43,158 nucleotides of DNA from NCBI GenBank assembly GCA_036260375.1, contig DASZZZ010000112.1, positions 1 to 43,158 on the forward strand, written 5' to 3'. Within the stretch, counting starts at the first letter, position 1; every line of letters starts with the position of its first letter. Under the pieces are notes generated by a model, which was given only the letters and a program-made list of their open reading frames with translations, had not been told where the DNA came from and ran no database searches. A program made the translations under genes and the position numbers. This document shows, one piece after another, positions 23,553 to 31,215 of the stretch. The stretch comes from DASZZZ01 sp036260375 (lineage in GTDB: Bacteria; Actinomycetota; CADDZG01; WHSQ01).

Positions 23553-24947
23553 CTATCGCTCGACGGGATAGCCGGCGGCGCGCCACGCGCTCATTCCGCC
23601 GGCGACGTTCACGACGCGCGCGCCGTGCGCGCGACGGATCAAGCTCGCCGCGACCGTCGACCGGAAGCCGCTTCCGCACACGACCGCGACCGTCGGCGCG
23701 TTGGGGACGTCGTCGAGGCGCGCCGGCAGCTCGGCGCCGGTGACGAACGTCGCGCCGGGGACGTGGCCGTCGGCCCACTCCGCCGGCTGGCGTACGTCGA
23801 GGACCGCCACGTCACGGCGCTCGAGCAGCTCGCGCACCTCGTGAACCGTCGCTTGCGGGAGCGTGGCGACGTCGTGTCCGGACGTGCGCCACGCGTTCAT
23901 GCCCCCGGCGAGCCATCCGACCGGGGGCGCGTAGCCGATGCGCAGCAGCTCCCACGTCGCCGCCCACAGGTCGTCGGGCCGGTCGAGGACGAGCACGACG
24001 GACGCGTCGGCGGGCAGCACGGTGCCGGCCCACGTCGGGAACGACGCGCCGAGCCCCACGTTGAGCGCTCCGGGCACGTGCCCGCCGGCGAACGCCGCGG
24101 GGCTGCGGGCGTCGAGCACGATCGCGCCGTCGGTCATCGCCGCGGCGACGTCGTCGGCGCGCAGCGCGGACGGCTCGCCGACGACGCCGAGCAGCGGGGG
24201 GCCGGCGAGGTTCTGCGCCCGCATGCGGCGCCAGTACGGCGGGACCGCCGGGAGGTTGTCGAGACGGATGCACTCGTCGACGAACTCCTCGGACGTCGAC
24301 ACGCGCGCGAGGATCGCGTTGGTCTTGCGCTCGTAGCCGAGCGTCGTCGACAGGCGGCTCCCGATGTTGCCGCCGCACAACGACCCGGCCACGTGCGTGG
24401 GGAACACCTCGAGGTCGTCGGGCAGCGCGAACAGGATGCGCTCCTGGATCGTGTGGCAGAACGTGACCGCGGCGTCGCGCGCGTCGTCCGGCCCCCCGAG
24501 GAGGTCGGGGCGCGCGAGGTCGCCGACGAGGAGCGCGCCGCCCGACAGCATCAGCGCGGGGTCGTCGCCGACCGCGTGGTCCCGCACGACGAGGCTCACG
24601 TGCTCGGGCGTGTGGCCCGGCGTGTGGACGACCTCGAACGAGACGTCGCCGATCTCGACGACCTCGCCGTCCTTGACCGGACGGTGGTCGTAGCCGAGGT
24701 CCGCGCCGTCGAAGCCGAGGACCTCGACGGGCTGGCGCGCCACGACCTCGCGCAGGCCGCTGAGGTAGTCGTTGTGCCCGTGCGTGTCGATGGCGTGGAC
24801 GATGCGCAGTCCCTCGGCGCGCGCCGCGGCGAAGTAGTCGTCGACGTCGCGGCGCGGGTCGAGGAGCAGCGCCTTGCCGGTCGCCTCGTCGCCCACGAGG
24901 TACGACGCGTGGCCGAGGCTCTCGAGGACGAACTGCCTGAAGAACAT
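23553..24947 (-). CDS. MBL-fold persulfide-dioxygenase-like protein with two rhodanese domains
   Basis: This 464-residue protein has an N-terminal metallo-beta-lactamase domain (residues 1-250) with THGHNDYLSG, HTPGHTPEH and GDLARPDL, the ETHE1-type iron site pattern. Two rhodanese domains follow (about 265-360 and 370-464). The second has a Cys424 loop (CGSGFRS). The first has Asp in place of the catalytic Cys (VLVLDRPDD) and is probably structural. ETHE1-rhodanese fusions oxidise glutathione or other thiol persulfides to sulfite and move sulfane sulfur; in an actinobacterium the carrier could be mycothiol persulfide. The ATG has GGAGG 9 nt upstream. An upstream in-frame start adds 49 basic residues and was rejected. 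Confidence 0.9.
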   Translation of the reverse strand: MFFRQFVLESLGHASYLVGDEATGKALLLDPRRDVDDYFAAARAEGLRIVHAIDTHGHNDYLSGLREVVARQPVEVLGFDGADLGYDHRPVKDGEVVEIGDVSFEVVHTPGHTPEHVSLVVRDHAVGDDPALMLSGGALLVGDLARPDLLGGPDDARDAAVTFCHTIQERILFALPDDLEVFPTHVAGSLCGGNIGSRLSTTLGYERKTNAILARVSTSEEFVDECIRLDNLPAVPPYWRRMRAQNLAGPPLLGVVGEPSALRADDVAAAMTDGAIVLDARSPAAFAGGHVPGALNVGLGASFPTWAGTVLPADASVVLVLDRPDDLWAATWELLRIGYAPPVGWLAGGMNAWRTSGHDVATLPQATVHEVRELLERRDVAVLDVRQPAEWADGHVPGATFVTGAELPARLDDVPNAPTVAVVCGSGFRSTVAASLIRRAHGARVVNVAGGMSAWRAAGYPVER

Positions 24948-25014
24948 GTCGCACCGCCTCCCCGGACCGACGCGCCGGTGGGTGCCGGACGCGCTGCCCG
25001 TCGATCGCGCGACC

Positions 25015-25020
25015 ATGTTA
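25015..25020 (-). promoter_or_regulatory. -10-like box for the MBL-rhodanese gene
   Basis: On the minus strand, TAACAT stands about 68 nt before the ATG at 24947, followed by a leader ending in a GGAGG site. No clear -35 box is present. The divergent methyltransferase starts 56 bp away on the other side. Confidence 0.35.
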
Positions 25021-25075
25021 GGGCGGCGCGACGGCGCGCGTCCCGTGGCGCGCGCGACCGGCGAAGGGACACGGC

Positions 25076-25894
25076 GTGACGACCGATGCAGCACGGCGGT
25101 GGGCCTCGATGCTCGACGCGTGGGCGATCCCCGACGACGTGCTCGCGCGCGCTCCGGAGCCCCCGTGGGGGTTTCCCGTCGGACTGTTCGAGCGTCATGC
25201 GGAGCATGCGCTAGCGCGTCCGACGCGCTCGCACGAGCGCGCGCTGGAGGCGCTGCCGGAGGGCGGCACGGTCCTCGACGTCGGCTCGGGGGCCGGCGCC
25301 GCGAGCCTTCCGCTCGCGCACCGCGCCGGCCGCATCGTGGCGATGGACGACAGCCGCGCCATGCTCGACGCGTTCGCCGAGCGCGCCGGCGCGCTCGGCG
25401 TCGCGCATCACGAGCTCGAGGGACGCTGGCCCGACGACGCCGGGCGCGCGCCAGAGGTCGACGTCGTGGTGTGTGCGCACCTCGTCTACAACGTGCCGGC
25501 GATCGACGAGCTCACGCGCGCGTTGACGCGTCGCGCTCGCGCCCGCGTCGTGGTCGAGATGACCGAGACGCACCCGCTGACGCGCACGCGCGCGCTGTGG
25601 CGTCACTTCCACGGGCTCGAGCGGCCCACGGGGCCCAGCGTCGACGACTACGTCGCGGTCGTGCGCGCCGCCGGCATCGAGCCGCGCGTCGAGCGCTGGA
25701 CGGGCGAGCCCGAGTGGGCCGGCGCGCCGCGCTCCGAGCTCGTCGCGTTCCTGCGCCGCCGCCTGTGCCTTCCGGCCGCGCGCGACCCCGAGATCGAGCG
25801 GCTCGTCGACGCCGGCGCCTATTCCCTCGAGCGTCCGTGCGCGACGTTGTGGTGGGACACCGCCCGGCTCGCCGGGCGCCTCGACCTCGACTAG
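25076..25894 (+). CDS. SAM-dependent methyltransferase (class I)
   Basis: This 272-residue protein has a class I Rossmann methyltransferase core: TVLDVGSGAGAASLPLA (SAM motif I, near residue 65), VAMDDSRAMLDAF (acidic motif), and DVVVCAHLVYNV (motif post-I/IV). The second half is not diagnostic of a substrate. The GTG start has an AAGGGA site about 6 nt upstream. It stands alone, divergent from the MBL-rhodanese gene and 63 bp before the hydrolase gene. Function beyond methyl transfer is unknown. Confidence 0.85.
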   Translation: MTTDAARRWASMLDAWAIPDDVLARAPEPPWGFPVGLFERHAEHALARPTRSHERALEALPEGGTVLDVGSGAGAASLPLAHRAGRIVAMDDSRAMLDAFAERAGALGVAHHELEGRWPDDAGRAPEVDVVVCAHLVYNVPAIDELTRALTRRARARVVVEMTETHPLTRTRALWRHFHGLERPTGPSVDDYVAVVRAAGIEPRVERWTGEPEWAGAPRSELVAFLRRRLCLPAARDPEIERLVDAGAYSLERPCATLWWDTARLAGRLDLD

Positions 25895-25914
25895 AGGTCC
25901 AGACCATCGCCGCC

Positions 25915-25951
25915 GCGGGCGCGGCGCGGCGGGCCCGCCGCCCGCGATACT
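25915..25951 (+). promoter_or_regulatory. Inverted repeat and leaderless-type -10 box before the hydrolase gene
   Basis: A 14-bp perfect palindrome CGGCGGGCCCGCCG (25927-25940) lies inside a wider pair GCGGGC / GCCCGC (25915-25920 and 25940-25945). It could terminate the methyltransferase transcript or bind a regulator. GATACT (25946-25951) follows and ends exactly 6 nt before the ATG at 25958, the spacing of a leaderless transcript. Confidence 0.45.
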
Positions 25952-25957
25952 CGCCCG

Positions 25958-26731
25958 ATGGACGCCGCGACGCGCACGGTCTCGATCGACGGGCTCGGCG
26001 TCCGCGTGCTCGACGCGGGCGACGGCGAGCCCGTCGTCGTGCTCCACGGGTGGGGCGGGCGCATCGAGTCGATGGCGCCGGTCGTCGCGTGCCTGCGCGG
26101 ACGCTTCCGCGCCCTCGCGCTCGACCTGCCGGGGTTCGGCGAGTCGGCGCCGCCGCCGGGCGCGTGGGGGACTCCCGACTACGCCGCCTTCGTGCGCGAC
26201 GCGCTCGCGCTCCTCGGAGTGCGGCGCGCCCACTTCGTCGGCCACTCGTTCGGCGCCAAGACGTCCCTGTACCTCTCCGCGGTCCATCCCGAGCTCGTCG
26301 ACAAGCTCGTGCTCGTCGGGTCTTCGGGCCTGCGGACGCCGCCGTCGCTGCGGGCGCGCGCCAAGCGCGTCGCGTCGCGCGCGGGACGCGCCGCCGGACG
26401 GCTCGGTCCCCCTGGCCGCGCGCTGCGAGACGCGGTCTACCGGCGGGTGGCGTCGCAGGACTATCGCGACGCGGGCGCGCTCCGCCCCGTGCTCGTCACC
26501 GTCGTCAACGAGGACCTGCGCGACATGCTGCCGCGAGTGCGGTCGTCGACGTTGCTCGTGTGGGGCACGCAGGACGACGCCGTGCCCGTCGCGCACGCGC
26601 GCACGATGGAGCGCCTCATCCCGGACGCCGGCCTCGTGCTGTTCGAGGGCGCCGGCCACTTCGCGTACCTCGACGAGCCGGAGCGGTTCTGCCGCGTCGT
26701 GCGTCACTTCCTGGGGGCCGGCGCGTCGTGA
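25958..26731 (+). CDS. Alpha/beta-fold hydrolase
   Basis: This 257-residue protein has a complete catalytic triad: Ser97 in GHSFGAK, Asp206 in GTQDDAV and His234 in GAGHFAY. The oxyanion segment is VVLHGWGG near the start. No signal peptide is present, so it acts in the cytoplasm. Its TGA overlaps the GTG of the Mur-ligase gene (GTGA), so the two are cotranslated, with the Ddl-like gene following. That context suggests a role on a peptide, ester or amide related to cell-wall precursors, but the fold alone covers many reactions. There is no ribosome site; see the -10 box just upstream. Confidence 0.88.
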   Translation: MDAATRTVSIDGLGVRVLDAGDGEPVVVLHGWGGRIESMAPVVACLRGRFRALALDLPGFGESAPPPGAWGTPDYAAFVRDALALLGVRRAHFVGHSFGAKTSLYLSAVHPELVDKLVLVGSSGLRTPPSLRARAKRVASRAGRAAGRLGPPGRALRDAVYRRVASQDYRDAGALRPVLVTVVNEDLRDMLPRVRSSTLLVWGTQDDAVPVAHARTMERLIPDAGLVLFEGAGHFAYLDEPERFCRVVRHFLGAGAS

Positions 26732-28260
26732 GCTTCGCCGACCCGTTCCCCGGCTACTCGCTGCTGCTGCGGACGATCGTGTACGTGCTCGTCCCCGCGT
26801 TCACCGCGTGGCAGGTCGTGCGCCTGCGCCGCGCGCTGCACGTGTTCCAGCTCGAGGGCTACAAGCGAGGCCGCTTCCTCGAGTGGTGCCGCCACAACCG
26901 CCGGCGCGCGCTGTGGCTGGGAAGGCACGACGCGAAGAAGCCGCTCGTGATGACCGGACGCGCGTGGCGCATCCTGGTGGTGGCGACGGTGCTCACCCCG
27001 CCGCTCGTGCTCGTGCCGCCGGGGCTCGCGCACCTCTACCTCGGGGGCTTCCCGGCCGACGTCGCGACGTGGGCGCTCGCGACCGCGCTCGTGTTCGCGG
27101 GCACGTCGTACGTCCTCGTCGCGTCCGACGTCGTGCTCACCCCCGTCCAACGCGCCGTCAACGCGCGCTACCTGCGCGCCGCGCGCCGCAAGCTCGACGC
27201 GTACGAGCCGCTCGTGATCGGCATCACCGGCTCGTTCGGCAAGACGTCGACGAAGTTCGCGGTGGAGGGGCTGATCGGTCCGTCCGGCTCGGCCCTCGCG
27301 ACGCCGGGATCGTTCAACACGCCGCTCGGCGTGTGCCGGACTATCAACGAGCACCTCGAGCCCGCGCACCGCTTCTTCGTCGTCGAGATGGGCGCCTACC
27401 GCGAGGGCGACATCGCGGAGCTGTGCGACTTCGTGCGTCACCGTATCGGCGTGCTGACCGCGATCGGCCCCGCGCACCTGGAGCGGTTCGGGTCGATGGA
27501 CGCGATCCGGCGCGGCAAGTACGAGATCGTCACGCACCTCCCCCCCGACGGCGTCGCGGTGATGAACGTCGACGACGGCGAGGTCCGCGCGCTCGCGGAC
27601 CGCACGACGCGCGTCGCCGTCGTCCGCTACGGCCTCGACCCCGAGGGCCGTCCCGACGTCACCGCGCGCGACGTGCGCACGACGCCCGACGGCACCGAGC
27701 TCACGATCGTCGACGCGCGCTCGGGGGCCTCGATCGACGCGCGCACGGTCCTGCTCGGACGGCACGCGGTCGGCCACGTGCTCGCGGGCGTCGCAGTGGC
27801 GCTCGCGGCGGGGCGCGGCCTCGACGAGCTCGTCGAGCCGATCGCCGCGCTGGCGCCCGTCGAGCACCGCCTCCAGCTCATCGACGGGGCCGGGGGAGTG
27901 CGCGTCATCGACGACGCGTACAACTCCAACCCGGAGGGCGCGGCCGCGGCGCTCGAGGTCCTCGACGCGATGCCGGCGCGGCGCAAGGTCGTCGTGACGC
28001 CGGGCATCGTCGAGCTCGGCCCCCTGCAGCGCGCCGCCAACGAGCGCTTCGGAGCGCATGCGGCGCGCGTCGCGGACGTCCTCGTCGTCGTCGCGCCCGT
28101 CAACCGCGACGCGATCGTCGCCGGCGCGCGCGGCGTCGACGGATGCGAGGTCGTGGTCGTCGACTCGCTGTCCGAGGCGACGCGCAGCCTGCAAGGCCGC
28201 CTCGGCGCGGGCGACGTGGTGCTGTTCGAGAACGACCTGCCCGACCAGTACGAGCGCTGA
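26728..28260 (+). CDS. Membrane-anchored MurF-like Mur ligase
   Basis: This 510-residue protein starts at a GTG that overlaps the hydrolase stop. The first 135 residues are not part of a normal MurF: three hydrophobic segments (about 8-28, 80-105 and 110-133) separated by a basic stretch (KRGRFLEWCRHNRRR). A Mur ligase core follows: P-loop GITGSFGKTSTK, PAHLERFG, the RRGKYEI lysine that is carbamylated in Mur ligases, and DDAYNSNPEGAAAA. MurF joins D-Ala-D-Ala to UDP-MurNAc-tripeptide. This form, located with a Ddl-like ligase outside any division cluster, may be a membrane-bound paralog acting on lipid-linked or other substrates. No MurT-type zinc motif is seen. The exact reaction is unknown. 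Confidence 0.88.
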   Translation: MSFADPFPGYSLLLRTIVYVLVPAFTAWQVVRLRRALHVFQLEGYKRGRFLEWCRHNRRRALWLGRHDAKKPLVMTGRAWRILVVATVLTPPLVLVPPGLAHLYLGGFPADVATWALATALVFAGTSYVLVASDVVLTPVQRAVNARYLRAARRKLDAYEPLVIGITGSFGKTSTKFAVEGLIGPSGSALATPGSFNTPLGVCRTINEHLEPAHRFFVVEMGAYREGDIAELCDFVRHRIGVLTAIGPAHLERFGSMDAIRRGKYEIVTHLPPDGVAVMNVDDGEVRALADRTTRVAVVRYGLDPEGRPDVTARDVRTTPDGTELTIVDARSGASIDARTVLLGRHAVGHVLAGVAVALAAGRGLDELVEPIAALAPVEHRLQLIDGAGGVRVIDDAYNSNPEGAAAALEVLDAMPARRKVVVTPGIVELGPLQRAANERFGAHAARVADVLVVVAPVNRDAIVAGARGVDGCEVVVVDSLSEATRSLQGRLGAGDVVLFENDLPDQYER

Positions 28261-28312
28261 GCCGCGCCCCGGGGGCCGCGGGCGGATGCGGGGAGCGGCG
28301 GGCGAGGCCCAC

Positions 28313-28318
28313 TAGACT
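28313..28318 (+). promoter_or_regulatory. Leaderless-type -10 box before ddl-like gene
   Basis: TAGACT ends exactly 6 nt before the ATG at 28325, and no ribosome site is present (GCGGCC fills the gap). Transcription would begin at or next to the A of the start codon. This gives the ligase a second promoter in addition to any read-through from the Mur-ligase gene. Confidence 0.5.
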
Positions 28319-28324
28319 GCGGCC

Positions 28325-29500
28325 ATGCGACGACTGTCCGTAGGGGTCGTGTTCGGCGGCCGTTCCGTCGAGCACGACGTTTCGGTCGTGACCGCGCACC
28401 AGGTCATGGACGCGCTCGCGGCGCGCCACGACGTAGTGCCGATCTACGTCACGCGCGAGGGCCGGTGGCTGACCGGCCCCCGCCTGCGCGACCTCGGCGT
28501 CTACCGCAAGCGGCGCTGGGACGACGCCGGCGAGGAGGCGTTCCTGCCCCCGGTCGCCGGCTACGGCGGGCTGCTCGTTCCCGGCGGGCGCCTGCGCGGG
28601 TCGCGGCGCGTGCCGCTCGACGTCGTCGTCCCGGCGATCCACGGCACCTACGGCGAGGACGGCACGCTCCAGGGCCTGCTCGAGCTCGCCGACATCCCGT
28701 ACACGGGCTCCGGAGTGGTCGGCTCCGCCGTGGGAATGGACAAGGTCGTCATGAAGGCCGCCCTCGCCGCCGCCGACCTCCCCGTGATCCCCCACGTCGT
28801 GGTCGATTCGGACCGCCTCGCGCACGAGCGCGACGTCGTGCTGGCCGGCGTCGAGGCCGAGATCGGCTACCCCGCGTTCGTCAAGCCGGCGCGCCTCGGG
28901 TCGAGTGTCGGCATCGCGAAGGCGCACGACCGCGCCGGGCTCGCGGACGCCCTCGACGTCGCCCGCCGGTACGACCGTCGCCTGCTCGTGGAGCCCGCGA
29001 TGGAGGGCTGCATCGAGGTCAACTGCTCCGTGCTCGGAGGCGCCGGACGCGAGCTGCACGCGTCGGTGTGCGAGCAGCCCGTCGCCTGGGAGGAGTTCCT
29101 GACGTTCTCCGACAAGTACCTGCGGGGAGGCAAGACGGGCAAGGGCGGCGGGGGCATGGCGGCGCAGGAGCGGCGCGTCCCGGCCCCCATCTCCGACGAG
29201 CTGACCAAACAGGTCCAGGAGAACGCGATCGGAGCGTTCCGCGCCGTCGACGCCGCCGGCGTCGCGCGCGTCGACTCGTTCGTCAACGAGGCGACGGGAC
29301 AGACGTGGGTCATGGAGATCAACACGATCCCTGGGTCGTTCTCCTTCTACCTGTGGGAGGCGTCGGGCGTCTCGTTCGACGAGCTCGTCCAGACGCTGCT
29401 CGACGTCGCGCTCGCGGCGCACGATCGCAAGGGCGAGCTCATGTTCACGTTCGACTCCGGGATGCTGGAGCGTCACGGCGGGGCGAAGTCGGGTGGCTGA
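28325..29500 (+). CDS. ddl: D-alanine--D-alanine-ligase-like ATP-grasp enzyme
   Basis: This 391-residue ATP-grasp ligase has the Ddl N-terminus (VFGGRSVEHDVSVVTA) with its Glu and Ser, HGTYGEDGTLQGLLEL, IPYTGSGVVGSAVGMDK, a DKY omega-loop region, the ARVD Arg, and metal ligands in MEINTIPG. After IPG the usual MTSHSL/FTxxS segment is SFSFYLWE. The Ser that contacts the carboxylate of the second D-Ala is therefore replaced by Tyr, and the Gly/Lys-rich loop after DKY (RGGKTGKGGGG) is unusual. I recall this SFxFYLWE form from a less studied Ddl subfamily. It is likely a D-Ala-D-X ligase, with X not certain. It overlaps the sigma-factor gene by 8 bp. Confidence 0.85.
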   Translation: MRRLSVGVVFGGRSVEHDVSVVTAHQVMDALAARHDVVPIYVTREGRWLTGPRLRDLGVYRKRRWDDAGEEAFLPPVAGYGGLLVPGGRLRGSRRVPLDVVVPAIHGTYGEDGTLQGLLELADIPYTGSGVVGSAVGMDKVVMKAALAAADLPVIPHVVVDSDRLAHERDVVLAGVEAEIGYPAFVKPARLGSSVGIAKAHDRAGLADALDVARRYDRRLLVEPAMEGCIEVNCSVLGGAGRELHASVCEQPVAWEEFLTFSDKYLRGGKTGKGGGGMAAQERRVPAPISDELTKQVQENAIGAFRAVDAAGVARVDSFVNEATGQTWVMEINTIPGSFSFYLWEASGVSFDELVQTLLDVALAAHDRKGELMFTFDSGMLERHGGAKSGG

Positions 29501-30095
29501 CGCGCGCCCGGTCGACCTCAGCGCGGCCGACAAGCAGCGCTTCCAGGACGAGGCCCTGCCGCTGCTCGACTCGCTCTACGCCGCGGCCTTGCGCATGACG
29601 CGCAACCCCGCCGACGCCGACGACCTCGTGCAGGAGACGATGCTGCGCGCGTACCGCGCATTCGACCGCTTCGAGCCCGGGACGAACCTCAAGGCGTGGC
29701 TGTTCCGGATCCTGACCAACGCCTACATCAACGTCTACCGCAAGCGCCAGCGGGAGCCGCAGAAGCTGTCGCAGGACGAGATCGAGGACTTCGACCTCTA
29801 CCAGGAGCTCAAGGACCACGACCCGAGCTTCACGGCGACGCCGGAGAGCATCGTGCTCGACTCGCTCGTGGACTCCGACATCCTCGACGCGATCGACGCC
29901 CTGCCGGAGCAGTTCCGGCTCGCCGTGATCCTGTCCGACGTCGAGGGATTCTCGTACGCGGAGATGGCGGAGATCATGGACGTCCCCATGGGCACCGTCA
30001 TGTCGCGGCTCCACCGGGGAAGAAAGGCCCTCCAGCGGGCGTTGTGGGACATTGCGCGAGACCGTGGCATCGTCCGGGGCGGCCCACGCGCATGA
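29493..30095 (+). CDS. sigR: ECF sigma factor, SigR/SigH type
   Basis: This 200-residue ECF sigma factor has region 2 (NPADADDLVQETMLRAYRAFDRF and NLKAWLFRILTNAYINVYRK) and region 4 (LPEQFRLAVILSDVEGFSYAEMAEIMDVPMGTVMSRLHRGRKAL). Together with the ZAS-type anti-sigma gene 24 bp downstream it matches the thiol-oxidation SigR/SigH group. In Streptomyces and mycobacteria this sigma directs thioredoxin and mycothiol genes after disulfide stress. The GTG start lies inside the end of the ddl-like gene, so wall-precursor and stress genes may share a transcript. An autoregulatory promoter within ddl was not found by eye. Confidence 0.9.
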   Translation: MADARPVDLSAADKQRFQDEALPLLDSLYAAALRMTRNPADADDLVQETMLRAYRAFDRFEPGTNLKAWLFRILTNAYINVYRKRQREPQKLSQDEIEDFDLYQELKDHDPSFTATPESIVLDSLVDSDILDAIDALPEQFRLAVILSDVEGFSYAEMAEIMDVPMGTVMSRLHRGRKALQRALWDIARDRGIVRGGPRA

Positions 30096-30119
30096 GGCGC
30101 CGCGGCGGGCGGGGCCCCG

Positions 30120-30383
30120 ATGACGAGGACTCGAGATGAGCGGGATCGGATGAAGGAGCGCTGCAGGGAGACGCTCGAACGGGCGTACCTGTTCCTCGAC
30201 GGGGAGGTCCTCGACGACCGCCAGCGCATCGAGATCAGCACCCACCTCGAGGAATGCGCTCCGTGCTACGAGCGCTACGGCGTCGAGCGCGAGGTGGCGA
30301 TGCTGATCGCCCGGCTGCGGGGCTCGACCCGGTGCCCCGAAGAGCTCAGAACCCGCGTGCGCACCCTGATAGAGGAGGCCTGA
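30120..30383 (+). CDS. rsrA: Zinc-binding anti-sigma factor, RsrA-like
   Basis: This 87-residue protein has the ZAS motif His42-x3-Cys46-x2-Cys49 (HLEECAPC). An additional Cys15 sits at the same distance from the FLDGE helix as the redox-active Cys11 of RsrA. All four zinc ligands of the RsrA type are thus present. The reduced, zinc-bound form should hold the preceding sigma factor, with disulfide formation releasing it. A second possible start is ATG 30150, which would keep every ligand. Confidence 0.9.
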   Translation: MTRTRDERDRMKERCRETLERAYLFLDGEVLDDRQRIEISTHLEECAPCYERYGVEREVAMLIARLRGSTRCPEELRTRVRTLIEEA

Positions 30384-30408
30384 GACACGCGCACGGCGTT
30401 TCGGTCGA

Positions 30409-30437
30409 TTGAATTTATTCCACGCGCGTCATAACAT
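30409..30437 (+). promoter_or_regulatory. Sigma70-type promoter
   Basis: TTGAAT (30409-30414), a 17-bp spacer and TAACAT (30432-30437) form a good -35/-10 pair in a stretch that is markedly AT-richer than its surroundings. It lies between the rsrA-like stop and the winged-helix gene, giving the latter a leader of about 42 nt. This is the clearest two-box promoter in the window. Confidence 0.6.
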
Positions 30438-30485
30438 CTGCCGGCCCAAACTCACCATTTTCGACGTGCGTGAAAGCAGGTGCCG

Positions 30486-31115
30486 ATGGCCCGAACCAAC
30501 CTTCACGAGCTTGCCAATCGCTTGCTCGACGGCATCACCAGCGCGGCAAACGATGGAACCTTCGAGGGGCGCCTGCGCGAGGTCGCGGCCGAGGCCGGAT
30601 TGAACTCTGTTCGAAGCGCGGAGGCGATCAAGCTCCTGGAGGACCTCGGGCGCATCGAGGTGCTGCAGCGCGGCCGTCGCGGCCGCAGCACGGTCATCGC
30701 GGTGCGCTCGACCGAGCCGATCCGCCTCGAGGACGCCGAGGCGTCGCTGCCGAGCCGCGCCGCCCGCCGCACGTCGCGGCTCAGCTACGACGACATCGGC
30801 GAGGCCGTCGTCAGCCGCCTGCTCGAGCTCGCCCGCGACGACGCGCTGCGAACGGCGCAGGTCGAGGCGTTCGCGGCGGAGAACGCCCACCACAAGGCGC
30901 GCGTCAAGGAGCTAGAGGAGCAGCTCGAGGACTCCGGACGGCGCGAGACGGAGCTGCGCATCAAGCTCCGCACGGCCGAGGAGGCGCTCGAGCGCGCCGA
31001 GGAGAACCTGCGGCGCGCGTTCGGCGGCGCGCGGCCCCCGGGCGCGCAACCCCATCCGGTCGAGGACGACGACGCGCGCGCAGTGCTCGACATCCTGCGC
31101 TCGGGGCATAGCTGA
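30486..31115 (+). CDS. Winged-helix/coiled-coil protein of unknown function
   Basis: I do not recognise this family. The first 75 or so residues look like a winged helix-turn-helix (LREVAAEAGL then SAEAIKLLEDLGRIEVLQRGRRGRSTVIAV, with a basic wing). A central helix LSYDDIGEAVVSRLLELARDD follows. Residues about 130-180 form a charged coiled coil rich in Glu, Arg and Ala (VKELEEQLEDSGRRETELR, then AEEALERAEENLRRA). The C-terminus is Pro-rich and then DDARAVLDILRSGHS. It may be a DNA-binding regulator that dimerises through the coil. ATG 30486, 6 nt after an AGCAGG site, is preferred; GTG 30480 adds two residues. It has its own promoter and is convergent with upp. Confidence 0.75.
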   Translation: MARTNLHELANRLLDGITSAANDGTFEGRLREVAAEAGLNSVRSAEAIKLLEDLGRIEVLQRGRRGRSTVIAVRSTEPIRLEDAEASLPSRAARRTSRLSYDDIGEAVVSRLLELARDDALRTAQVEAFAAENAHHKARVKELEEQLEDSGRRETELRIKLRTAEEALERAEENLRRAFGGARPPGAQPHPVEDDDARAVLDILRSGHS

Positions 31116-31215
31116 CCGATCTCTCGAGTCGTCGCGGGGTGGTCGCTCCTCGACGACGTCGTCGCTCCCGCGAACGCGCGCCGGCGACCGTCGCGCGGCA
31201 CGAGGCCGGCGGGGC

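Noticed and set aside
31151..31164. 14-bp perfect palindrome CGACGACGTCGTCG between convergent genes
   Set aside because: Simple CG-rich palindromes like this are expected by chance in such GC-rich DNA; there is no supporting context beyond location.
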